Made by a program: the position numbers and the translations under genes
Shown here: positions 20,281-30,206 of the stretch, one piece after another
How the letters are laid out: each line of letters begins with the position of its first letter
Numbering within the stretch: the first letter of the stretch is position 1
The notes under the pieces: model-generated
The model's input: only the letters and a program-made list of their open reading frames with translations
Told to the model about the DNA's origin: nothing
Database searches by the model: none
NCBI GenBank assembly: GCA_949751835.1
Contig: CATKHK010000020.1
Span: 248,001 to 312,000, forward strand
Length of the DNA stretch: 64,000 nt
Source of the DNA: Blepharisma japonicum
Lineage: Eukaryota; Ciliophora; Heterotrichea; Heterotrichida; Blepharismidae
Direction: 5' to 3'

Positions 20281-20937
20281 TTATTATAAAAACCTGATTA
20301 ATACCGTTGAAATAGCAGGACAATTAAGAAGAAAATACATAAAATTAATGCCAGTGAATTCATCACTTACTATTAATAAATTTACTTTATTTTTTAACTT
20401 GAATTTTTAAAACAATAAACAAAAAGCTCGAAAGATAATTTTCTGAATCTAATAAGCCAATTTTCTATATTATTAATAAAAAACCAATTCCAAATAATAT
20501 ATGTAGACTGGATTTTAAGCTTACTTTTAAGATAAGTATGAATTTTATTGAAAAAATAGACATTATATTTTAATATAGCGTATCTAAATTAGCCTGAACA
20601 ATATAGTTTACCCTTTTTTTGCATTCAACTTAATTTATACATAGTTTATTTTCATCATTACAGCACAGAGATGAGACACAACTCCTTCTTATTCTCCTAA
20701 ATTGGTAATATTATTGTCCATCTTACTATCTGGTCATGCTTTCCAAAGGTCTCAACCATCGAACTTCAGCAGCCTTAACCGTCACGTTAATCTTTATATC
20801 ATTGGGATCTCGCTTCATTGAGAGGTCATATGCTCTCATCCATCAAAATTCTGGAATAAACTAAATGCACAATGATAATTAAACATCACGAATCAAGACT
20901 CTCTATAGTCAAATTAAATAATATTATAATAAACAAG
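20281..20937. other. Intergenic spacer with a less AT-rich island
   Basis: Lies between the start of the family B gene and the stop of the pseudokinase gene. Most is AT-rich, but about 20660-20850 is clearly richer in G and C. On the minus strand it holds a 37-codon open frame (20726-20839, ending TAG) with protein-like composition but no family. It could be a non-coding RNA, a gene remnant or nothing. Confidence 0.4.
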
Positions 20938-23550
20938 CTAAATTATATTGCATATCGATTTCGATGAAGCTTTTATTGGAACAATATGTGCATCAAAATA
21001 TGGGAAATTTAATGGAAGCTGAGAACTTAAATTCGAAACAATTCGCTTTATTGAGTCTGCATTGCTTTTCATAAATGGAAAAATTTTAGTTTTCTCAGCA
21101 TAATATTTTATCCACTCTTCAATTTCTTTCATCAGCTGACATATTCTTGCTTGTGAAACAGTTGGGTATGATTTTGGGTCACACATAAACTGGTTAAATT
21201 TTAATTGAACTCTGATGTGTTTGCCTTTTAGTCTTACAAGTGGTCGAATTTCTCGGATAGGCTCGCATTCTACATATAAATGCAAATTAAAGCCGTTATA
21301 AGTAAAATACACATAATAGCTTGAAGTTATTCCAATTCCTACAACGTCTTTGGAACCAAATCTAGGTCCATGTTCAATCACTTCTCCATCCATAAGCATA
21401 TTTCCAGTATCCCCACAATACTCGACCCCAGTTCCTTCTAGCCCGACTTTAATATTCCCAGTAAGTCCTGCCCTTTGCACATACACTTCATAATAGAAAA
21501 TGGTGACAGGCCTTATATCATCGTTGAAGACATTAATTTCAGCCACACTAGTAATACTTATTTCCTTAGATTCTTTTTCTGTATGGTAAATATGATTTTC
21601 ATGCTCCACTCCTCCTGTGGAAAATAACTCAATTTGTTTTTCTTCTCTTAAATCACTTAATACAGCTGATGTAAATGCTGAAGGATGTGCACTAGCGCAA
21701 GCACAAGTTCCTTTAGGGTTTAATGTGTATATTAAAAACTGCAAATTATGTCCTTGAGAGCTAGCATGAAATCTTGAGCATGCAGGACAAAAATTCAAAT
21801 TACAGCGGCTGCATTTTGTAAGAAAAGGAATGGTATTATAAGAATGAGATTTAGTGAAAAGCTTGCAGCATTCGCCGCTTCGATTGATTTCGTGCTCATG
21901 CTTACATTTGAATAAAACCTCATATATAATTTCTAAAGCAATGCTTAAAGATTCATTGAATTCTTGACTTACTATATTTGCTTTAACCATACGGCTCATG
22001 AGCTCTTGGATTTGATCTAATATAATTTCAGGACGCTGCCTTTTGAAATGGATAGGAATTGCGGAAAGGGCAAGGATTTCTTCGAAATCATTCCCAATGA
22101 CGCGGTAATCTCGGAATATTTTTATTCTCTTGATGTTTGCTTTACCACAGAAAGGCAGCATGACAGTCAAATCAGATGATTCCTTGAGATATCGAGGATA
22201 TAGAAGGTCATTGATGATTCTCTTTTGTTTTGCTAAAATTAAAGCAGTTAGTGTGTTGTTTTTGCATAAAAGTGATAAATACCTGATTATTTCTTTTCTT
22301 AGCTTGGCGTTAGTAAAATCAAGTTTAATATAAAAAAGTCTATATAAGCCTAAAGGCCCAGACTCGGCCCTAATCCAAACATTATTTTTCATCAATTCAT
22401 TCAAAGCTACCAGTGCGTTTACTAAAAATTCTTTATTTTCTTCATAAAACTTGTAATGTGTTGCAACTTTAATCACTGTCCTGGTAACATCAAGACGATT
22501 AGGTATTGTACTCAAAATTTTAGGAACTCCATAATCTTTCGCAAAAAGTTGCTCAAATCCTCGTTTCCTTATATGCTTATCTTTAAAATAAAAACTAGAT
22601 ATCAGAGCTTTAGAATCAAGCTCGCTTAAATCTAAAGAATCCCTTTCAGTCTCTTTAAATAGATAAAGCCACGTTTTAAAGAGTCTTGAAAACAAATGAT
22701 CGACTGCTTTCATTGTATATGTTCTATCAGTTACAAGCTCAGCTATAAACTCACTGAGAGAAGGGATATAATTTTCAGCTAGAATCATTTTTGCTACTTC
22801 TTCTTTATCAGATATCATAAAATGAGGCATTTCGTTCATTACTGTCTTGGTTACTGCTGCATATAAACAGACTCCAACTCCTCATAAGTCTACGATGTTT
22901 TTATCATCAAATGGGAAGATGTCAGGATTTAAAGGAAAAGCGGTAGATAAAGACCTAGCATTTATCATATCAAGCTTTAAATCTACCCCATAGCCATTCA
23001 GTGTATAAACTGGTCTGATAGGGCTTTGCGATATTTCAATGTAGAGATTATCAGGAGAGATGTTTCCAATTACCATGCCCATTCTTCTTGCACTGGCAAC
23101 TTGGCTTATTAATTCTTCTGCAGCCCTTATGATGACTTCTTGGCACAAATTAGCGGTTTCTCTAATGATTTTAGGAATTTCCACATTATTTTTATTGACT
23201 AAAAATTCATCAAGACTCATTGAATTCTTCATTTCTGTCATCAAGTAAAATTTATCAAGTTCTTTGGCACAAGTTTTAGCTACGCCAGACAGATAATGTA
23301 CAAGGGTTGCCATTTCGAAATATCTTTTCTCATATATTTGTGCTTCAATGCTTGAAGAAGTTAGGACTTGTATATCAAATTCAGTTCCTTTTTCGTTTAC
23401 TCCAAGAAATTGGTTTTCATTTATTTGTTTTTCTATTCAAAAATGTTCATGGCTGAGACTTAAATGATATGGTTGTGATAGAGGGAGATAAGCACTCTTT
23501 TTAAGTTCATAAACTGCATCAAAGTAATTCAATATAGAAACGCTATCCAT
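20938..23550 (-). CDS. Pseudokinase / UBR-box / SPRY multidomain protein, 870 aa
   Basis: Start ATG 23548-23550; two TGA codons are read as Trp, the second in the kinase-like motif NIVDLWGVGVCLY (subdomain IX, D-x-W-x-x-G). The N-terminal domain (about 30-250) resembles a protein kinase but has no glycine loop or VAIK lysine, and the HRD motif is replaced: VIGNISPDNL at 160-169. I therefore expect a pseudokinase. A helical region follows, then a Cys/His cluster (549-619; CSRCNLNFCPAC, GH, GTCACAS) that looks like a UBR box, and a SPRY/B30.2 domain (about 684-789; DVVGIGITSSYYVYFTYNG). The combination suggests a ubiquitin-pathway recognition or adaptor protein. I know no named protein with this order. 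Confidence 0.8.
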
Positions 23551-23589
23551 TTAATACAAATTACATTAAATTCTAAAGAAAATAATTAT

Positions 23590-24480
23590 TTATTTCTGCA
23601 GAGGGATTCCTTTATATTTTCTCTTGAAAATCAATGACTTGATCCACAATAAAGAGTATCCAAAAAGAATTGCTGGAATCCAGCCTGCCAACAGATCTGA
23701 AGCTGTGGTGCCGTTATTGTCTGCTGCATCTGCACATAGGAAAAGCCAGGCTTGCCCGCACAAAAGTCCTACTTTGAAGCTTGCTATATGAAGTTCATTG
23801 TAACACTCAAAAATAACTATATAAGCTATTAGGAAGCATGTTAGCAGAATTCCTACCCAAGGTAGCCTAATAGGAGCGAGTAAATAAATAATTCCCACTA
23901 ATAATATTCTATCGAATGCAAAGAAATAGCATTCATCTCCCCAACGTTTTTCTACTCCATTTCTCTCTGATTTCAATGCTGGGAGCACAACAGCAGATAT
24001 AAAGAATGCAATTGCAGAAAACACAAACCCGACCTCTATCAATGTCATTTGCTTTGTGTCCCAGCAGCTAACAGAGTGATAAGAATCAATATCAGAAGAA
24101 TTGCAATACTGAACTTCAGCCAAAGCCCCAATCATAGGTACAAAGCCTATTCCATAGATTATGTACTCCACAAACCAAATGAGATACCTTAAAGGAGACT
24201 GTGATTTATTTACTTCATGGATTTTTTTGCTGAGGGCAATGTAAATTGCAAAAGTGAGGATTGACAATATGCAGCTGATTATATAAATTGCAAAAAATGA
24301 ATCACCTGTAAAGCGAAGGGCAATGGATTTGAGACCGTCAAATGCAGATCTAGCTGAGGAGTTTCAATCATCTGCATCAGGCTTTGTTGCTTTTTTGATG
24401 TATGACATAAGCTGCAAGTGCTCAAATAGCATGACTGATGAAGCACCTGCCAAACATAGGAATCGTAAGCCTTTGCTCAT
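23590..24480 (-). CDS. Multispanning membrane protein, about 7 helices, 296 aa
   Basis: Start ATG 24478-24480 (MSKGLRFLCLAG); one TGA (24364-24366, residue 39) read as Trp; stop TAA. After a short N-terminal hydrophobic segment about six further TM helices are visible, the last followed by a basic tail (KRKYKGIPLQK). An exoplasmic-looking loop holds cysteines (EVQYCNSS and SVSCWDTKQ). I see no transporter, rhodopsin or channel signature. The start lies 39 bp before the pseudokinase gene's 5' side on the same strand, but the genes need not be linked functionally. Confidence 0.78.
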
Positions 24481-24676
24481 ATTTTAATTAATTGGTGACT
24501 TAATTTTGTTGATTTAAAATTAAAATTGGCAATATGAATAGTAAAATAATTATAAATCAGCATAAGCCCAAAAAGTTAGATAATTTCAGCTTTTGGCCTT
24601 CAGTTCGCCTAAATTTTTAATTAGTTCTGCAGCTAATTCAGAAAAAAATATTCTGAGAACAAAATATATTTGTAAT

Positions 24677-24979
24677 ATGAACAGAGATATATTGTACGAT
24701 CTAACTGAAAATGACTTAAGACAAAATGAACAGAGGCTTCTTCTTGCCGTTGAAGAGCTAAATGACCTATTATACGACTTGGAGCAGGAAAAGCAAGAAT
24801 TAATAAGCACAAGAGATATGCTGATGGAAACCTTAAAAGAAATTGAACCGAAGCCGGAAAATATCATGAATAAAGTCAAAAATTTAGCTATGGGGGTATG
24901 AAATAATCTTGTTGATGGGAAAAGTGTTCACAGCCAAGACAGAGAAGAATGGGAAAAGATTATGAAAGAAATGGGATAA
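24677..24979 (+). CDS. Small coiled-coil protein, 100 aa
   Basis: The preferred start is ATG 24677 (MNRDILYDLTENDLRQ); the frame runs through one TGA (24899-24901) read as Trp, giving LAMGVWNNLVDGK, and stops at TAA 24977-24979. A Leu/Glu-rich heptad region covers about residues 18-60. There is no signal or TM helix. The family is unknown; the size and shape fit a subunit or adaptor of a larger complex. Only 24 bp separate it from the next gene on the same strand. Confidence 0.7.
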
Positions 24980-25003
24980 TTAGTTATCATTAATTCTAAT
25001 AAA

Positions 25004-25858
25004 ATGAGTCAGGATATTTTTAAAGTTGATGAAAACGGCCATGAACATCAAGAGTCTTTGAGGGGAAGCTCAAGGGAAATAGAAGAAAGGCCAAACAGCC
25101 GTAGTTCTCATAGATCTATAGAAAATGGGGATCATAACCACGAAGATGTAAATTTGGAATTTGAGCCTGATCAAGGAGAAATTGCTAGCAAAATAATTAG
25201 AAAAAGTGAAATGGACCCAAATTATATTCTCCATATGGTTCCGCTATATTGCTGATGATATGGGGTATTGTTTTTACTATTTATTACTTTTTGTCTCATT
25301 TTGGGATGCATGGGAACTTCAAGGTGGGTTTATCAAGGGAAAGATGACACAAAGTGGAGAGGAGGAATGCTTAAATGCGGAGGATGTAGTGGTCCTTGGG
25401 AAGATGACTACTATTCGACTATTGCAACTGAATGCTGTGATGATAATGACTATACAGGATTCTGCACAACTTTTAAGCATTTAAGAGATGCTGGGATTGG
25501 ATTTGCAGTATTTGAAGCTGTGACTTTGGCTCTTTTAACTTGCTGATTGCTGAAGGCTTATGTCCTTATTAGGGGTTTTTATTTTCTAAGTGATAAAGTT
25601 TCAATAATTATAGCAGCTTCCGCATTTGGTTCACATACAATCTCTCTTGGAATATGATACGGGGTAACAGGAGCTGGATTTGGCAGCTGCGATGACATTA
25701 CTACATTAGCAGACGATCATGGTATTTGTGCAAGCCATGGACCAATTCTAATTATCGTTAATGAGCTTCTGCTTGCTATCATTCTTGGGATATTTATTCT
25801 TCTTCTCAAAAAACGGTATGAAGCTCAAGAAATTAAAAGAGACGTTGAACTTACATAA
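25004..25858 (+). CDS. Four-helix membrane protein, family A (paralogue of 11637-12437)
   Basis: 284 residues, four TGA codons read as Trp at 25253, 25256, 25544 and 25655. The first two are adjacent, giving Cys-Trp-Trp-Tyr at the start of TM helix 1. An 80-residue polar His/Glu/Ser-rich cytosolic N-terminus precedes helix 1 (about 84-104). Then come an exoplasmic loop with W108VYQGKDDTKW118RG and several Cys, helix 2 (about 160-188), helix 3 (about 198-220), a second Cys loop (GSCDDITT, GICASHGP) and helix 4 (about 244-264). The two loop tryptophans are TGG here but TGA in the paralogue. Function unknown; shape is tetraspan/claudin-like. Confidence 0.87.
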
Positions 25859-25927
25859 AACCCAAATATATAATATTTTACTAAATTAAACCATTTATAA
25901 GCATTCACACTTATTTTAAGTAAATTC

Positions 25928-27016
25928 ATGCCTAAAGTAATTTCACAAATAATAAGAAATATGGGTGTGGAGCAATTTTCTTTACTTTTGCTTTTTATTT
26001 CAGCTATATCAGCTAGTCCTCTTTTGATTGAGAGTTCACCAAATCCTAACTGCCCTGCTTACACTTGCAAGACTTCAAGCCAGCTATTTGTGAATAGCAC
26101 ATGCATATATTTTACTCCAACTGCGAGCACTCCTACATATTATGTTAGTCCATGCAGCTCTGTGAAGCTTCCTTATTGTCTGCCTTCAACCAACAATAAC
26201 TCTACATGCCAAGCAGCTACCCCAACTCCTCCAGTAAATGCATGGCCTGGCGAAAAATGTTCATCATCTTCAGATTGCAGTTCTCATGCCAGTAGAGGCT
26301 GCATTAATAGTGTGTGTGTAGGAGGAAGCCAAGGAGACACCTGTAACGTGAACGACGACTGTAATCCTAACTATCGATGTCTTGGAGGAATTTGTCAAGC
26401 TCAAATCCCTATCGGAGGAACAGGATGTGTGAACGATTATGATTGTGTAAATGGAGCAGGCTGCAATATCGCTAAAACTTCTTCAGAAAGTATATGTTAT
26501 CCATATTTCTCTATTAATCAGCATTTGCCTGTAAGCTCGTGCTCATCCAATAACCTATCAATGCTATGCAACTCAGGACTCTGCATGGCAAACAATGAAG
26601 GCTATGAATGTATGGCTCCTGTGAAATCAGGCAGATTACCTATGACTTGCCAAGTTGACGGAGACTGTATGTCGACAAGAGATGACTATTTCCCCACTGG
26701 GTACTTAACTGGGACTTGCTATTGCGGATATAATGCTAACTCTGCAAGCTATTGTTCAATCTTTGCAGGGGATAAGCCTTATTTAGAATATATTGCTTAC
26801 TTCAAAAATTGGCTGCAGTCTACTTATATCAAAAAGTGCAATACCATGAGAAGATTTACTGCTTCCTGCATGAAGGACTGGTGGACGACAAAGGAGTACA
26901 ATTTATACATGTATTACTCTTTAAATGCTGATTATTATCCTTTAACCGTCAATGGAGAATCTTGTGTGCAGCAAGTTTATCTGCCTCAGTGGTGGGCTGC
27001 AAGAAATGCGGTCTAA
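25928..27016 (+). CDS. Cys-rich secreted protein, paralogue of 18151-19227
   Basis: Up to 362 residues. The first Met gives MPKVISQIIRN before the hydrophobic signal sequence; the Met at 25961 (MGVEQFSLLLLFISAISAS) would give a more usual signal peptide and may be the true start. A Thr/Pro/Ser-rich segment is followed by Cys-knot units (CSSSSDCSSHASRGC, CNVNDDCNPNYRC, CVNDYDCVNGAGC) that align with the gene at 18151. No hydrophobic C-terminal tail is present (it ends LPQWWAARNAV), so this copy is probably soluble or differently attached. All Trp codons are TGG. Confidence 0.85.
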   Translation: MPKVISQIIRNMGVEQFSLLLLFISAISASPLLIESSPNPNCPAYTCKTSSQLFVNSTCIYFTPTASTPTYYVSPCSSVKLPYCLPSTNNNSTCQAATPTPPVNAWPGEKCSSSSDCSSHASRGCINSVCVGGSQGDTCNVNDDCNPNYRCLGGICQAQIPIGGTGCVNDYDCVNGAGCNIAKTSSESICYPYFSINQHLPVSSCSSNNLSMLCNSGLCMANNEGYECMAPVKSGRLPMTCQVDGDCMSTRDDYFPTGYLTGTCYCGYNANSASYCSIFAGDKPYLEYIAYFKNWLQSTYIKKCNTMRRFTASCMKDWWTTKEYNLYMYYSLNADYYPLTVNGESCVQQVYLPQWWAARNAV

Positions 27017-27153
27017 ATAATTAAATTATTTTAATCAAAAATATTATAATCATAATAAAGATAATTTAAAATAAAATTATTATTTGAAAAATTGTTAGCA
27101 ATAAGCATAGATAATTCCCAACATAAATAAATCATTCTCATTTTAATAAATAA

Positions 27154-29598
27154 ATGCAAGCTCCTAAAAAGGAACAGCCCACCAGACTCAGAGACTTAAT
27201 CAAAGCTGTGCGTGCCTGCAAAACTGCTGCTGAAGAAAGAGCTGTCGTTGCCCAAGAAAGCGCTGAAATTCGTGAGAGCTTTAGAGATGAAACTTACAGG
27301 TTCCGACACAGAAGTGTTGCAAAGCTCCTTTTCATACAGATGATGGGCTACCCCACAAACTTCGGGCAGGTTGAATGTCTCAAGCTCATTGCATCCTCAA
27401 ATTATACAGAAAAAAGAGTCGGCTACCTTGGCCTTACTCAGCTTCTCAATGAAAAAGACGATGTTCTCATGATGGTCACGAACTCAATGCAGATTGATAT
27501 GAACTCTTCCAATACCCAAATCATAGGAATGGCCTTGACTGCTCTTGCAAATATCGCCACTGCCGAAATGTGCCGAGACCTTTCCAAAGATGTGTGTAAG
27601 CTTATGAGCCATAATAATTCCTACATCAGAAAAAGAGCGACTATTGCGGGAGCCAGAATTGTCAGAAAATGCCCTGATTTAATTGAAGATTTCCAAGGTG
27701 AGGTTCCAAAGGTGCTAGAAGATAGAAGTCATGTCGTTGTGATGAATGGGGTGAATTTATTACTAGAAATCATAAAAATCCAACCAAATATAAAGCAAGC
27801 TTTTGTGCAGTGTTCAGGACTTGTAGTGAGAGCTATGAGAAATTTGATACATACAGTCCATTCGCCAGAGCATACTATTGGAGGAGTTACTGATCCGTTT
27901 TTGCAAGTCAGCTTGATAAAACTTATGTCAAAAATTGCTGGGGCTGAACCTTCTGAAGAAATGACTGACTGTCTTGCACAAGTCGCCACAAATACAGAGC
28001 CAGCTAAAAATGCTGGAAATGCAGTGCTGTATGAGTGTGTCAGAACTATTATGGACATATCTTCTACAAGTGGCTTAAGAGTGCTCGCTACAAATATCAT
28101 GGGGAGATTCTTGCTGAATCGTGATAACAATTTGAGATATGTCGCTTTAAATTCACTATTAAAACTGGTAAAGGTAGATTTATTAGCTGTGCAAAGACAT
28201 AAGACAACTATTATTGATTGCTTAAAGGATGCGGATATAGCTATTAGAAAAAAAGCACTTGAGCTTACATATTGTTTAATCAATGAGTCTAATGTGAAAC
28301 AAATCGTCAAAGAAATGATTGACTTTTTAATAGCTGCTGAGCCAGAATTCAAAGAAGCCCTTGTAACCAAGCTATGCTTAGCTATTGAACTTCATAGTCC
28401 TACCAAACAATGGCACTTTGATAGTGTTTTAAGAGTATTGACCCTTGCAGGTAGCTATGTGCCTGAAGAAGTTGTAGCTTCTACTGCCCATATTATTAGC
28501 TCGACTCCTGAGCTGCAATCTTATGCAGTCCATAAATTATTTAATGCATTAGTAGATAATACAGAACAGCAAGGACTGGTACTGCTAGCATTGTGGTCAA
28601 TTGGAGAATTCGGGAATTTCTTGGTAAGTGAGACTCTTAAGACATCTGATGGAGACCTTAAAGCTGTCACTCCTATTGAAATTATACAAGCGGTTGAGAA
28701 AACAATGACTCCAATAGCTCCTGACATCTGCAAAGAATACGCATTGACTGCACTTATCAAGCTTTCTGTAAGAATTCCGCAAGCAGTCCAAAACATAAGA
28801 AGACTAATAGAGCAACAAATTAGTGCACTTAATGTAGAGCTTCAACAAAGAGCATGCGAATATATACAACTGCTTGGAACCAATTGGGACAGTATAAGAG
28901 GACCGCTCCTCGAAAAGATGCCTATTTATGCCAAAGCTCCTGCAGTGGATATTCCTACTACAGACAGCAGTTCACCAGTTTTAGAAAAGCCAAAAACGCC
29001 AGCGCAGTCAAATCCTTCTCAAGATCTTATTGATATTGAAACCTTAATATTTGACTCACAGCCTATTCAGCAACCTCAAATTCAGCAATCCACTGAAAAT
29101 CCTCAGCCACAATTCGAGTCTTTAATAGACATATTTTCAAGTACCCCTCAGCCTTCTTTTCCAGCTCCAGTGCTAAATCCAGTTATAGGCGACATCTCAG
29201 AGCCTGATAAATTTGAAGCCTTTGTAGAAGTAACCCCTATTAACCACAATTTCACAGCCTTTGAAGATGAGGAAATAAAAGTGGATTTTAATTGCACAAA
29301 GCCAGAACCTGAAGCTTTAGAGAATACTCAAATCAGCGTCATTATATATAATAAGTGCTCAAAAGATATAGTAGGATTTAAGCTCTCAGCTGCTGTTTTG
29401 AAGCATTTAGAATTCAGTTTTTCATCAGCTGCCAGCACTAGTATGATGCCTGGAGGCACGATTCAAATGCAGATGAAGATGAAAAATAAAGCACAAGGCC
29501 AAAAACCAATAGCAATACGTATGAAAATTGATTATACTATAGATTCTGTCCCTCGATCAAAATTATCAACAGTAGACTCTTTCCCACCTAATTATTAG
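27154..29598 (+). CDS. AP1G1: AP-1 complex subunit gamma (gamma-adaptin)
   Basis: 814 residues, no intron, no TGA. The N-terminal trunk (about 1-580) is the adaptin alpha-solenoid beginning TRLRDLIKAVRACKTAAEER, diagnostic of gamma adaptin. A hinge (about 585-690) rich in Pro/Gln/Ser follows, with LIDIE at 625-629 matching the clathrin-box consensus (L-hydrophobic-x-hydrophobic-acidic). A C-terminal ear (about 695-814) recruits accessory proteins. It acts in clathrin-coated vesicle formation at the trans-Golgi and endosomes, in a complex with beta, mu and sigma subunits that are not in this window. Length matches the family (about 820). Confidence 0.95.
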   Translation: MQAPKKEQPTRLRDLIKAVRACKTAAEERAVVAQESAEIRESFRDETYRFRHRSVAKLLFIQMMGYPTNFGQVECLKLIASSNYTEKRVGYLGLTQLLNEKDDVLMMVTNSMQIDMNSSNTQIIGMALTALANIATAEMCRDLSKDVCKLMSHNNSYIRKRATIAGARIVRKCPDLIEDFQGEVPKVLEDRSHVVVMNGVNLLLEIIKIQPNIKQAFVQCSGLVVRAMRNLIHTVHSPEHTIGGVTDPFLQVSLIKLMSKIAGAEPSEEMTDCLAQVATNTEPAKNAGNAVLYECVRTIMDISSTSGLRVLATNIMGRFLLNRDNNLRYVALNSLLKLVKVDLLAVQRHKTTIIDCLKDADIAIRKKALELTYCLINESNVKQIVKEMIDFLIAAEPEFKEALVTKLCLAIELHSPTKQWHFDSVLRVLTLAGSYVPEEVVASTAHIISSTPELQSYAVHKLFNALVDNTEQQGLVLLALWSIGEFGNFLVSETLKTSDGDLKAVTPIEIIQAVEKTMTPIAPDICKEYALTALIKLSVRIPQAVQNIRRLIEQQISALNVELQQRACEYIQLLGTNWDSIRGPLLEKMPIYAKAPAVDIPTTDSSSPVLEKPKTPAQSNPSQDLIDIETLIFDSQPIQQPQIQQSTENPQPQFESLIDIFSSTPQPSFPAPVLNPVIGDISEPDKFEAFVEVTPINHNFTAFEDEEIKVDFNCTKPEPEALENTQISVIIYNKCSKDIVGFKLSAAVLKHLEFSFSSAASTSMMPGGTIQMQMKMKNKAQGQKPIAIRMKIDYTIDSVPRSKLSTVDSFPPNY

Positions 29599-29627
29599 CT
29601 AATATTAGTTACATCTAATTATGCTAC

Positions 29628-30176
29628 CTATAAATAAAAACTAGGTAAAGGAGGTCCTTCTCTTGGGGCGCCATTTAAAATGTTAAAAGTTGAGTTTCTT
29701 TTTGCGTCTAAATTGTACAGTCGCATCATAGCTCTCTGTTTTGCTAGATCGTCTTTTCTTTTTAAGTACTTTCCTTGTTCTGTTGGGTCATAATCTAAAG
29801 TAATTGGGTTAAAAGCTTCACTTGGATTATTTTTTTGGCCATTTTTCCATTTCGATCTTCTTATTTCTAGCTTCTCGATTGACTTGGCATAATCTTGATT
29901 TAAAGATTCCCAGCGGTTCATTTCTCTATTTACTGCATTTTCTCTTCTTTTATTGTAGGCTTCCATTTTTCTTTGATTTTCTAGCTCTCTTCTTCTACGA
30001 TCTTCAGCAGCAAAATCTCGCTCAAAACGCTCTTTTTCTGAAATAAACATAGTAGTTTTTGGCTCGGGACTTAGCAGGATTTTTGCAGAATTATTAAGAA
30101 ATGGATCAAGTGAGCGATTTGACCTTGCTCGGGGAGGGTAATTTTGATATATAGGCATGCCTAAAATAGGATTCAT
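29628..30176 (-). CDS. Basic coiled-coil protein, 182 aa, possibly cytoskeletal
   Basis: The stop is 29 bp from the convergent gamma-adaptin stop. It has an N-terminal Pro/Asn/Arg region, a strongly charged single helix (about 45-120, RRRRELENQRKMEAYNKRR), then the segment FNPITLDYDPTEQGKYLKRK with a C-terminal FNILNGAPREGPPLP. This C-terminal layout (ITLxY..G..L..KD..K..R......LD...N..YN.LNG) is one I associate with conserved ciliary or axonemal proteins of ciliates and algae, but from memory and without a name. No TGA, no intron. Confidence 0.75.
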   Translation of the reverse strand: MNPILGMPIYQNYPPRARSNRSLDPFLNNSAKILLSPEPKTTMFISEKERFERDFAAEDRRRRELENQRKMEAYNKRRENAVNREMNRWESLNQDYAKSIEKLEIRRSKWKNGQKNNPSEAFNPITLDYDPTEQGKYLKRKDDLAKQRAMMRLYNLDAKRNSTFNILNGAPREGPPLPSFYL

Positions 30177-30206
30177 ATTTAAGATTTTTATATTAAATAA
30201 TTAAAT

